From positions 1-64,000 of the forward strand of contig JAKPIB010000031.1 of assembly GCA_029549985.1 (NCBI GenBank): 64,000 bases of DNA. Reading direction: 5' to 3'. This DNA is from Bacillota bacterium. GTDB taxonomy: Bacteria > Bacillota > Clostridia > Caldicoprobacterales > DTU083. Positions 33,699-42,257 of the stretch are shown one piece after another (positions within the stretch are counted from its first letter, which is position 1; each line of letters opens with the position of its first letter). The notes beneath the pieces are model-generated. The model did not search any database. It had not been told where the DNA came from and saw only the letters and a list, made by a program, of their open reading frames with translations. Made by a program: the position numbers and the translations under genes.

Positions 33699-35096
33699 AT
33701 GATGAAGCAAGATTTCGATTATGACCTGCTTGTATTGGGCGGCGGCCCCGGGGGATATGTGGCTGCCATAAGAGCTTCCCGGCTGGGCCTGAAAACCGCT
33801 GTGATCGAAAGGGATAAGCTGGGTGGGGTATGCCTCAACGTAGGGTGCATACCTTCGAAGTCGCTGATACACCAGGCTAAAATGTTCGATTCCCTGGGTG
33901 AGCTGGAAAGCTTGGGTGTTACCGTAGACCGAAAGGGCCTGGACTACAAGAAGGTGTATTCCAAATCCAGGAAGGCGGCAGACACCCTGTCCAGGGGCGT
34001 AAGCTACCTTATGAAAAAGAACGGGATCGATGTGATCCAGGCCGAGGGGATGATCACCGGCAAAAACGAGATAAGCCTGTCGACCGGCCGGAAGGTTACA
34101 GGCCGGTTCATAATCATAGCAACGGGTTCAAGGCCAAAAGTCATCCCCGGCTTTGAGTTTGATGAAAAATATGTGCTTTCCTCAACGGGAGCCCTCATGC
34201 TTGACAAGCTGCCTGAAAAAATGCTCATATTAGGTGCCGGAGCCATTGGAGTGGAGTTTGCGTATATCATGAACTCATTTGGGGTAGAGGTGGTCCTGGT
34301 GGAGCTGATGGACCGGATCCTGCCCCTGGAGGATGAGGAGATATCAAGCCTGCTGGCCAGATCCTTCACAAAAGCCGGCATCAAGGTCATGACCGGAGCA
34401 AAAGCCCTGTCGGTGTCAGTAGAAGGAGATAAGGCAAGAGTTGAGCTTGAGGACAACAAGGGCACGAGGTCAGCTGTAACTGTAGACAAGGTACTCGTGG
34501 CGGTCGGCAGGACACCCAACACCGACGGCATAGGGCTGGAGAACATTGGTATAGCAACCGAAAAGGGCTACATACCTGTAGGTGACTATTACCGGACTTC
34601 GGTCGAAGGCATATATGCCATCGGCGATGTGGTGAATACTCCGCTGCTGGCCCATGTGGCTTCAAAGGAGGGAGAAATAGCTGCAGAAGACATAGCGGGC
34701 ATAAGTACGCAAAAGAGGATCGATCCCTTGAGCATACCCGGGGCTGTATACTGCGAGCCACAGGTGGCGAGCTTCGGCTTGTCCGAATGGCGTGCAAAAA
34801 AGGAGGGTGTCCCATATGAAAAGGCATCCTTCCCATACAGGGGAGCAGGCAAGTCAGTAGCAGTCGGGCAGCCTGACGGCTTCGTAAAGGTGCTTTACGA
34901 TCCCAGGACCAAGGAGCTGCTGGGCGCTCATATCATCGGGGCCGATGCCACCGAGATAATCCATGAGCTCCTCCTGATAAGGGCCGCGGAGCTGCTGCCG
35001 GAGGATGTCGCGTCCATGGTCCATGCCCATCCCACCATCTCGGAGGTAGTGATGGAGGTCATGCGGGCGGTCGAAGGCAAGGCGGTCCACGTATAG
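33699..35096 (+). CDS. lpdA: Dihydrolipoyl dehydrogenase (E3)
   Basis: A 465-residue flavoprotein that reoxidises E2 lipoate and reduces NAD. It has FAD-binding 'LLVLGGGPGGYVAAIRASRLG', the redox disulfide C45-x4-C50 in 'GVCLNVGCIPSKS', NAD-binding 'MLILGAGAIGVEFAYIMNSFGVEV', a second FAD motif 'IYAIGDVVN', and the interface base 'MVHAHPTISEVVME'. No N-terminal lipoyl domain is present. It is the last gene of the dehydrogenase operon, closed by a terminator. Confidence 0.95.
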   Translation: MMKQDFDYDLLVLGGGPGGYVAAIRASRLGLKTAVIERDKLGGVCLNVGCIPSKSLIHQAKMFDSLGELESLGVTVDRKGLDYKKVYSKSRKAADTLSRGVSYLMKKNGIDVIQAEGMITGKNEISLSTGRKVTGRFIIIATGSRPKVIPGFEFDEKYVLSSTGALMLDKLPEKMLILGAGAIGVEFAYIMNSFGVEVVLVELMDRILPLEDEEISSLLARSFTKAGIKVMTGAKALSVSVEGDKARVELEDNKGTRSAVTVDKVLVAVGRTPNTDGIGLENIGIATEKGYIPVGDYYRTSVEGIYAIGDVVNTPLLAHVASKEGEIAAEDIAGISTQKRIDPLSIPGAVYCEPQVASFGLSEWRAKKEGVPYEKASFPYRGAGKSVAVGQPDGFVKVLYDPRTKELLGAHIIGADATEIIHELLLIRAAELLPEDVASMVHAHPTISEVVMEVMRAVEGKAVHV

Positions 35097-35129
35097 GAAA
35101 AGTGCCCAAAACTGACAGCATGCACATTT

Positions 35130-35156
35130 AAGCTGCGGATACCGCAGCTTTTATTT
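35130..35156 (+). terminator. Terminator of the dehydrogenase operon
   Basis: AAGCTGCGG, 3-base loop, CCGCAGCTT, TTATTTT. A compact, strong structure. Confidence 0.9.
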
Positions 35157-35160
35157 TCAA

Positions 35161-35189
35161 TTGACGATTGTCCCTGATTATTATATAGT
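35161..35189 (+). promoter_or_regulatory. Sigma-A promoter for the 35228 gene and perhaps secDF
   Basis: TTGACG at 35161-35166, a 17-base spacer and TATAGT at 35184-35189, directly after the previous terminator. Confidence 0.75.
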
Positions 35190-35227
35190 AGATTATGTTG
35201 AATATACGAAACAAAGGGGAGGAGCAC

Positions 35228-35650
35228 ATGAGGACAGGCAGCGGCTTTTTCAAAACTACTGCCTTCATCACGGCAGCATTGCTATTAGCCTTATTGCTGT
35301 GCTCAATCCTTATGCTTTCATACAGTATAGCGCATAGGTCATCACTCTCGGATCCATTGTCTGACAACGGGGCAGAGGCTTTCACCCCCCTGCAGACCAA
35401 ATACAGCCTGATGGCCCTGCCTGAAAAGGAGCCGGCAAACCATGATATCAAGCTGGTGCAGACCGGCAGAAGGCTCTTTCAGGGCTTTTGCCGGGCACTT
35501 GTCTCGGTGCCGGCAAAGCTCTCCGTGCTGGCTCTTGCAGCGGTTGCCATAAGCGCTTTTCTGGCCTTTACCGGCAATATTAACAACCACACATCGGAGA
35601 TATCCCTGCGGGTCGGAGGACATGCACCTCCTTTCCTTAAAGTGCACTAA
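35228..35650 (+). CDS. Unknown two-helix membrane protein
   Basis: A 140-residue protein I do not recognise. Helix one is at about 10-33 ('TAFITAALLLALLLCSILMLSYSI'), a hydrophilic loop of about 70 residues follows, and helix two is at about 99-118 ('LSVLALAAVAISAFLAF'). There is a short C-terminal tail with 'RVGGHAPPFLKVH'. ATG 35228 was chosen because GGGGAGGAG sits just in front; an ATG at 35195 would bury that site. A strong promoter precedes it, and secD starts 43 bases downstream. It may be the first gene of a secDF transcript, and a link to protein export is only positional. Confidence 0.65.
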   Translation: MRTGSGFFKTTAFITAALLLALLLCSILMLSYSIAHRSSLSDPLSDNGAEAFTPLQTKYSLMALPEKEPANHDIKLVQTGRRLFQGFCRALVSVPAKLSVLALAAVAISAFLAFTGNINNHTSEISLRVGGHAPPFLKVH

Positions 35651-35693
35651 TAGGCTTAGAGTTGACAACGACATTAAGGGAAGGATGGAATCT

Positions 35694-36983
35694 ATGAACA
35701 AAAAGCCAACCTTTTTTATAGTATTGGCAATTTCCTTGTTGATGGCATACACAGCGCTCAACGGACTGGTAGTGCCGCTTTGGAATGCCTGGGAGCTGAC
35801 GGTAAAGGGCGCTCCTGATATCAGGTTCGGTATCGACATCAGAGGCGGTGTCGATGCAGTGTTCGTGCCTGCTGATATTGACAGGAAGCCAACTGCCGAA
35901 GAGCTGGACGCAGCCCGCTCCATCATTGAGACCCGCCTTGACAACCAGAATATCCTGGACAGGGAGGTTACGGTGGACAAGCAGACAGGCTCGGTCATCG
36001 TACGCTTCCCCTGGAAAGCTGATGAGACCGAATTTGACCCTGAGACTGCTATCGCTGAGCTTGGTGAAACGGCCATGCTGACCTTCCAGGATGAGGACGG
36101 CAACATCCTGGTCCAAGGCTCACATGTCAAGGAGAGCTTTGTATCTACCGACGAGTATGGCGCATATGTTGTCGCCCTGAAGTTTGACGAGGAAGGCACT
36201 GAGCTTTTCAGCAAGGCTACCAAGGAGCTGATAGGCAAACCGATAAGCATATATATGGACGAAACCCTGATACAGACCGCCACGGTCAAAGAGCACATAA
36301 CGAAAGGCGAAGCCATCATTTCAGGCTTGAGCGGCATCAAGGAGGCCAAGGAGCTGTCCGACAAGATAAATGCCGGTGCCCTGCCCTTTTCCATGGTGAC
36401 CAAGAACCATTCGACCATCAGCCCCATGCTGGGCAGCGGTGCGCTTGACATAATGGTGCTGGCAGGCGTAATTGCCTTTGTTATCATCTGCGCCTTCCTG
36501 ATCTTCTATTACAGGCTGCCGGGCTTTGTTGCCAGCATCGCCCTGCTGATCCAGGTATCGGGCCAGATCCTTGTGATCTCAGTGCCCCAGATCACCCTGA
36601 CGCTCACCGGTATTGCAGGTGTCATCCTGTCAATCGGTATGGGCGTTGACGCCAACGTCATCATTTCCGAACGTATCAGCGAGGAGATAAGCAGCGGCAA
36701 AAGCCTGGGCTATGCCATATCCTCAGGCTTCCAGAACGCATTTTCTTCAGTATTTGACGGCAACATCACCGTAATGATCGTGGCTGTGATCCTGATGATT
36801 TACGGCTCGGGTTCACTCCTGTCCTTCGCATACACGCTTATGACAGGTATAGTCTTCAATTTCCTGGCAGGCGTCACCGCATCCAGGCTGATGATAAGCT
36901 CATTGAGCCAGTTTGAGTTCCTGCGCAGGCCTGCCCTGTACAAATGCTTATCAAGGAGGGTTATTGTAAATGAAAATAATTAG
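35694..36983 (+). CDS. secD: Protein translocase subunit SecD
   Basis: A 429-residue RND-type membrane protein. Helix 1 is at about 8-28. The large extracytoplasmic P1 region follows ('DIRFGIDIRGGVDAVFVP', 'LTFQDEDGNILVQGSHVKESF'). Five further helices occupy the C-terminal half, with the conserved 'ILSIGMGVDANVIISERI' and 'ITVMIVAVILMIYGSG'. SecD and SecF use the proton or ion gradient to help proteins released by SecA-SecYEG. ATG 35694 fits the GGGAAGG site at 35678-35684; a longer frame opens at 35622 but lacks a site. It overlaps secF by 14 bases. Confidence 0.95.
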   Translation: MNKKPTFFIVLAISLLMAYTALNGLVVPLWNAWELTVKGAPDIRFGIDIRGGVDAVFVPADIDRKPTAEELDAARSIIETRLDNQNILDREVTVDKQTGSVIVRFPWKADETEFDPETAIAELGETAMLTFQDEDGNILVQGSHVKESFVSTDEYGAYVVALKFDEEGTELFSKATKELIGKPISIYMDETLIQTATVKEHITKGEAIISGLSGIKEAKELSDKINAGALPFSMVTKNHSTISPMLGSGALDIMVLAGVIAFVIICAFLIFYYRLPGFVASIALLIQVSGQILVISVPQITLTLTGIAGVILSIGMGVDANVIISERISEEISSGKSLGYAISSGFQNAFSSVFDGNITVMIVAVILMIYGSGSLLSFAYTLMTGIVFNFLAGVTASRLMISSLSQFEFLRRPALYKCLSRRVIVNENN

Positions 36984-37887
36984 ATTCTATGAAAACCGTT
37001 GGATTTACTTTGCCATCTCATTGACCCTGTTCCTGGTAGGCATTGCTATGATATTTGTCAACGGAGTGCAGCTGGACATCCAGTTCAAGGGCGGTGCCAT
37101 ACTGAAATACAATTATGTTGGTGACATAAATGAGGATAGGGCGACCGATATAGCAGAAGAGGTCACGGGCCGGGTCGTCACCACCCAGATAACCTCCGAC
37201 CTGGCCACCGATGAAAAACGCCTGGTCCTGAACATTGCCGGCAACCAGGGTCTTGACGCCAAGGTCCAGTCCGAGCTGGACGATGCATTGAAGGCGGAGT
37301 TCCCCGACGCAGGCCTCAAGCTTTCCGAGTCATCAATGGTAGAGCCCTTCTTCGGGCATAGGTTCCTGAGAAACGGAATTATAGCCATCCTGCTGGCATC
37401 CTTCTTCGTGGTCGTATACGTCTGGATCCGGTTCAGGAGGATCGGCGGCCTTTCAGCCGGCCTTATGGCCCTTGTGGCCCTGTTCCATGACCTTCTTGTA
37501 GTCTTTTTCACTTGCGTCATCTTCGGTATACCGATCGGCGATTCCTTTGTTGCTGTGGCCCTTACGATAATCGGTTACTCGATAAACGATACGATCGTTA
37601 TCTACGACCGTATAAGGGAGAACTTCAAGAAATACCCCAGGCAGCCCATTGAATGGGTCACCAACCTGTCGATCTCCCAGTCCATGATGCGGTCCGTCAA
37701 CACCAACCTTTGCGTGACATTGAGCGTTGCGATCGTTTATGTACTGGCTTTCGCCAACAGCATCGAATCGATACAGGGCTTTGCGCTCCCCATGGCCATA
37801 GGTTCCATAAGCGGCTGCTATTCGACCATATGCATCTCCGGCCCCCTCTGGGTAATGTGGAAAAAGCATAAGGCAGCAAAAAAATAG
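36970..37887 (+). CDS. secF: Protein translocase subunit SecF
   Basis: A 305-residue partner of SecD with six membrane helices. 'FVNGVQLDIQFKGGAILKYNY' is the SecF P1 entry. 'ALTIIGYSINDTIVIYDRIRENFKK' is the hallmark helix-4/5 motif, with 'RSVNTNLCVTLSVAIVYVLAF' after it. The ATG lies inside the end of secD, with AAGGAGGG at 36952-36959, so the two are translationally coupled. A strong terminator follows. Confidence 0.96.
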   Translation: MKIIRFYENRWIYFAISLTLFLVGIAMIFVNGVQLDIQFKGGAILKYNYVGDINEDRATDIAEEVTGRVVTTQITSDLATDEKRLVLNIAGNQGLDAKVQSELDDALKAEFPDAGLKLSESSMVEPFFGHRFLRNGIIAILLASFFVVVYVWIRFRRIGGLSAGLMALVALFHDLLVVFFTCVIFGIPIGDSFVAVALTIIGYSINDTIVIYDRIRENFKKYPRQPIEWVTNLSISQSMMRSVNTNLCVTLSVAIVYVLAFANSIESIQGFALPMAIGSISGCYSTICISGPLWVMWKKHKAAKK

Positions 37888-37924
37888 TTGGTGCGATGTA
37901 AAATATAGCTGACAGTGTAAGAAG

Positions 37925-37957
37925 ACCCCCTGGAATGTAAGCCGGGGGGTTTTTTTG
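37925..37957 (+). terminator. Terminator after secDF
   Basis: ACCCCCTGG, 8-base loop, CCGGGGGGT with one bulge, then T7. Confidence 0.92.
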
Positions 37958-38067
37958 ATACGGTCGGCCCCCACAAAAATCGAATAGACATTCGCCTGAT
38001 AAAAATATATAATTTAATCAGCAAAGCAGGCGCTGATAAGGAATACAATGTTTGAGGAGCGAAAGGG

Positions 38068-40383
38068 ATGAACATTGATCAGCTTATAGAGCAAATCAGA
38101 TCCAACCGGGAAATCATGGACAATGTCACCCACTGGGAGGTCATAGAGGGCAGGGAGGCAGTTTATGGGCCCTTTCCTCAGGGCATAAGGCAGGAGCTGA
38201 TAGAAGTGCTCGCCAGGAAGGGCATAAGCCGCCTGTACTCCCATCAGTCCAGGGCCATTGAGCAAGTCGGGCAGGGCATTGACGTGGTCGTCGTTACGCC
38301 CACTGCCTCCGGCAAGACCCTGTGCTACAACATACCCGTTATTAATGCGATCCTTGAAAACGATGATGCCAGGGCCCTGTATCTGTTCCCGACCAAGGCC
38401 CTGTCACAGGACCAGGTAAGTGAGCTCCATGAGATCCTCACCCTGCTTGATCATCCCATCAAAACCTATACATATGACGGTGATACTCCGGTCAGTGCCC
38501 GAAAGGCCATACGCCAGGTCGGGCATATAGTAGTGACCAACCCGGATATGCTCCATTCGGGTATACTGCCCCACCACACCAAGTGGGTAAAGCTGTTTGA
38601 AAATCTGGAGTATGTGGTGATCGATGAGATCCACTCGTACAGGGGGGTCTTCGGCAGCCATTTTGCCAATGTTTTGAGGCGCTTGAAGCGCATATGCAGG
38701 TTTTACGGGTCCAACCCCAGGTTCATCTGCTGTTCGGCGACCATTGCCAATCCGAAGGAGCTTGCAGAGCGCATAACAGGCCGGGAGATGGTTTTGATCG
38801 ATCAAAACGGTGCTCCGTCAGGCCAAAAGCATATGATCTTTTACAACCCCCCCGTCGTCAACAAGCAGCTCGGTATTCGGAAGAGCTCGATTCTGGAAAC
38901 GCGCAGGCTCGCTTCGATCTTTTTGAAAAATAGCATCCAGACTATCGTATTTGCCAGGAGCCGGCTCCTGGTCGAGGTCCTGCTGACCTACCTGAAGGAC
39001 CTCACGCAAGCCAGCCCCGGGCGGCAGGAGACCATCAGGGGCTACCGTGGCGGTTACCTGCCCAACGAGCGAAGGGCTATAGAGCGCGGGCTGAGAGACG
39101 GCTCTATACTAGGCGTTGTGAGTACCAATGCCCTTGAGCTCGGCATCGATATTGGACGCCTGCAGGTGTGCATCATGTGCGGCTATCCGGGCACTATAGC
39201 CTCCGCCTAGCAGCAGGCCGGCCGGGCGGGCAGGAGGAGCGAGTCGTCCGTTGCCCTTTTGGTTGCCCGGAGCTCACCGCTGGACCAGTTTATCATCCAG
39301 CATCCGGAGTACTTTTTCAAAGCCAGCCCGGAGCTTGGCCTTATAAACCCCAACAATCTGTATATCCTGATGTCTCATATTAAGTGTGCTGCCTTTGAGC
39401 TCCCCTTTGAGGACGGGGAGACCTTTGGCGTAGATACCCTGGACCAGGTCCTGGAGTATCTGGAGGAGGAGAGAGTACTGCGCCATGTCGGCGGCAGGTG
39501 GCACTGGACAGCGGACAGCTTTCCTGCCGACGCGGTCAGCCTGAGAAGCGCTGCTGATGAAAACTTCGTCATAATAGACATATCCACACCTCATCACAGG
39601 GTCATAGGCCAGATCGACAGGTTCAGCGCTCCCATGTTTTTGCACGAAGAGGCTATCTATATCCATGAGGGGATCCAGTACCAGGTCGAAAAGCTGGACT
39701 TTGAGGAAAAAAAGGCCTATGTGCGCAAGGTTGATGTGGACTATTATACCGATGCGAGCCTGGCAGTCAACCTGAAGGTACTTGATGTGTTCAGGTCGGA
39801 GGAAGGGGACCGGATCGGAAGGGCCTGGGGCGAGGTAATGGTTACCGCCCTTGTCACGATGTTTAAAAAGATCAAGTTTGATACCCATGAGAACCTCGGC
39901 TGGGGCCCCGTCAGGCTGCCTGAGCTGGAGCTACATACCACAGCCTACTGGGCGACCCTGGAGGACCATCCTGCCGGCATACAAAGCCAGGATGAGCTCC
40001 AAAACGCCCTCATGGGAGTAGCCAACGTGCTGGGGCAGATCGCGCCCCTGTATCTGATGTGTGACCCAAAGGACATCAGTGTTGTGTATCACGTCAAATC
40101 GCCGTTTACACAAAAGCCGACGATATATATCTATGACAGCTGCCCGGGTGGAGTGGGCTTCAGTGAAAAGCTCTATGAGATCCATACCGACCTGTTTGAA
40201 AAGGCCTATGAGGTCATATCCCAGTGCGGCTGCGATACCGGCTGCCCGGGATGCGTAGGCCCGGCTGCGGAGGTCACGGATCAGGGCAAGGACCTTGCAT
40301 TAAGGATACTGGGAGGAATAATCCTTGATAACCAACCTGAAGGCAAAACTCAGAGAAATGTCTTCGAGCTCCCGTTCAAATGA
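38068..40383 (+). pseudogene. mrfA: mrfA: DEAD/DEAH helicase with DUF1998, interrupted by an in-frame TAG
   Basis: The single frame 38068-40383 encodes a 771-codon helicase of the MrfA (YprA) family, except that codon 381 (39208-39210) is TAG. Before it come the helicase motifs: K83 in 'TPTASGKT', D186-E-I-H and 'CCSATIANP'. The text then reads 'GYPGTIASA', stop, 'QQAGRAGRR'. Relatives have Trp at the stop position (A-S-x-W-Q-Q-A-G-R-A-G-R), so TGG to TAG is the simplest change. After the stop the frame stays open through the DUF1998 region and the zinc-type motif with C720, C722, C726 and C729. MrfA works with MrfB in mitomycin-type lesion repair. It is a fresh nonsense mutation, a sequencing error or, less likely, a readthrough site. 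Truncation at 380 would remove motif VI and the whole C-terminal half. Confidence 0.93.
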
Positions 40384-41557
40384 GTATATCAGGCCCAGGC
40401 CCCGGACAGTAGACAGGGGAGACTTCGGGGGCAGGGTTGTAGAAGGGGCTGAAGGCCGGTATGTTCTCAAAAGTGCAGTGTACGATGCTGACAGCAGCTT
40501 TGGGACCGTGCCCTTGAGAACGCTTCTCGGCGCAGATTTCAGTGACAGCTGCTGGTGGACGCGGCTGGATGAGGCTATAGACGTAAATGACATCGTTTTT
40601 CTGGATACGGAGACCACCGGCCTGGCCGGAGGCACAGGCACCATGGCGTTCCTGATCGGCCTTGGGTCCATAGAAGATGACAGGCTGGTCGTCAGACAGT
40701 ATCTTGCCAGGGACTTTGACGAGGAATATGCCATACTGGCAGCGGTCCTTGAGGAACTGAAGAAGCGCAGGGTGCTGGTTACCTTCAACGGCAGGTCCTT
40801 TGACTGGCCCCTCTTGGAAAGCCGGATCATATATTCAAGGCTTAAGCCCCTCTGCTGGGACGGACGCCACCTGGACCTGCTGCACGTTGCGCGCCGCCTT
40901 TGGGGAGACCGGCTTGAGAGCTGTTCCCTGTCATCGCTGGAGGAACACATCCTGGAGCATTCAAGGCCAGATGACATACCAGGATCGATGATACCAGGCA
41001 TTTACCTTAAATACCTGGATACAGGAGATATTGATGACATGCTTCGGGTCATGAGGCATAACGAATGGGACATCCTTGTAATGGCAGCCCTGCTAGCCCG
41101 CATGGCGTATATGTTCAAAAGACCTGCTGCATACTGTGATGATGTGGAGCTTTTGGGCGTGGCAAAGGATCTGGAGCGTGCCGGCAGGACCGAAGAAGCC
41201 TGCCGGTGCTACAGGGCTTGTATAGACAAGACCAATACAGGCTATGTAAGGATCCAGGCGCAAAAGCGGCTGGCATTCCTGGTAAAGAGGCATCAGGGGT
41301 CTGCGGCCGCCATGGATATATGGGCGGAGATGGCTGAAAGTCCAGGCAACATCATGGTGCTGCCCCTTATAGAGATGGCAAAGCATTTAGAACATAGGGA
41401 AAAGGACATTGACAGTGCCCTCAGTCTTACTGAACAGGCTTTGTCCATCTTGCAGACACATCGATCAATATCATCCGGGAAAATATATGACGAACTGCTT
41501 CACCGAAGGGCGAGGCTGCTCAGAAAAAAGGGAAGGGTTGAAGGATCGTGGGTTTGA
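40325..41557 (+). CDS. mrfB: MrfB-like DEDD exonuclease (YprB family) with C-terminal TPR-like region
   Basis: A 410-residue protein. The RNase H-like domain (about 88-255) shows D94 and E96 in 'FLDTETTGLAGGTGTMAF', D160 in 'FNGRSFDWPLLESR', D184 in 'RHLDLLHVARRLWG' and D249 in 'HNEWDILVM'. This fits the four-acid DEDD active site. A helical repeat-like C-terminal region follows (about 275-400). B. subtilis MrfB is the nuclease partner of MrfA in repair of mitomycin C damage. The TTG start, with GGGAGG 8 bases before it, lies 59 bases inside the end of mrfA in another frame. Translation therefore normally depends on ribosomes finishing mrfA, so the upstream TAG could also lower MrfB synthesis. 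Confidence 0.9.
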   Translation: MITNLKAKLREMSSSSRSNEYIRPRPRTVDRGDFGGRVVEGAEGRYVLKSAVYDADSSFGTVPLRTLLGADFSDSCWWTRLDEAIDVNDIVFLDTETTGLAGGTGTMAFLIGLGSIEDDRLVVRQYLARDFDEEYAILAAVLEELKKRRVLVTFNGRSFDWPLLESRIIYSRLKPLCWDGRHLDLLHVARRLWGDRLESCSLSSLEEHILEHSRPDDIPGSMIPGIYLKYLDTGDIDDMLRVMRHNEWDILVMAALLARMAYMFKRPAAYCDDVELLGVAKDLERAGRTEEACRCYRACIDKTNTGYVRIQAQKRLAFLVKRHQGSAAAMDIWAEMAESPGNIMVLPLIEMAKHLEHREKDIDSALSLTEQALSILQTHRSISSGKIYDELLHRRARLLRKKGRVEGSWV

Positions 41558-42252
41558 TCGGAAACATATATGGTATGCTCGGTTATGCATATCAGATAAG
41601 GGGCAAAGCTGACAAGGCTTTAGTATTGTATGAAAAGGCCATGGCAAAGGGGGTGTCCATCCCCGGCTGCCAGATGGCATATGGAGTTATGCTGCTCAGG
41701 AGGGGAGAGTTTGAGCAGGCCCGGCAGGTATTCGGCAGGCTGATTATCGAATACCCGCACAGCGACCCAGTAAGAAACAGGGCGAAAGTAAACCAGGCCC
41801 TGGCATACTGGAAGCTTGGCGACCTGGATACGGCCCTGGATATGCTCACCGAGGTCCATAACAAGCTGAGGAATTCAAGGACATACAGCATCCTGGGATA
41901 TCTGCTTATTGAGGCCGGAGATCTGGAAAAGGCCCTTGAGTTCAACCTGGAAGCCCTGGACTACGATGATACCGATGAAGAAATACTGGACAACCTCGGC
42001 CAGATATATTACCTCAAGGGCGACCTTGATGAGGCACTCAGGTATTTCGGCAAAGCCTACGAAGAGAATCCGGACCAGCTATCCACCTTGTATCATCTTG
42101 GATGCATCTATCATGACAAGGGTGACAAGGCAAAAGCCCTGGAGTATTTGAAGAAGGCAAGCGCACGCGATATCTCAGCTCTTAGCACAGTAAGCCGGGA
42201 CCGTATAGAGGAGAGGCTTCAGGCTCTTGAGCATGGGCAAGATGAGGGCTGA
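41548..42252 (+). CDS. TPR-repeat protein
   Basis: A 234-residue soluble helical protein with several tetratricopeptide repeats: 'AYQIRGKADKALVLYEKAMA', 'MLLRRGEFEQARQVFGRLI', 'YLLIEAGDLEKALEFNLEALDYD', 'GQIYYLKGDLDEALRYFGKAYEENPD' and 'GCIYHDKGDKAKALEYLKKAS'. TPRs mediate protein contacts. The GTG start overlaps the end of mrfB by 10 bases, so it is the third gene of the mrf operon. Whether it takes part in repair is unknown. The next gene is convergent and only 5 bases away. Confidence 0.88.
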   Translation: MGLIGNIYGMLGYAYQIRGKADKALVLYEKAMAKGVSIPGCQMAYGVMLLRRGEFEQARQVFGRLIIEYPHSDPVRNRAKVNQALAYWKLGDLDTALDMLTEVHNKLRNSRTYSILGYLLIEAGDLEKALEFNLEALDYDDTDEEILDNLGQIYYLKGDLDEALRYFGKAYEENPDQLSTLYHLGCIYHDKGDKAKALEYLKKASARDISALSTVSRDRIEERLQALEHGQDEG

Positions 42253-42257
42253 AATGC

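Noticed and set aside
30240-35096. Acetoin dehydrogenase operon (acoABCL)
   Set aside because: Layout is the same, but no acoR-like regulator is seen and the E1-beta and E2 text resembles PDH of mitochondria and alphaproteobacteria more closely. Not fully excluded.
35342-36487. A 381-codon open frame on the minus strand opposite secD
   Set aside because: It lies wholly opposite secD and the gene before it, has low-complexity Ser/Ile/Leu-rich text and no ribosome-binding site; it is an antisense shadow of codon bias.
39208-39210. TAG in mrfA as evidence of a changed genetic code or pyrrolysine
   Set aside because: Many genes here end in TAG (for example xylB, the response regulator, htrA, spoVAB) and no other internal TAG was found; a point mutation or read error is simpler.
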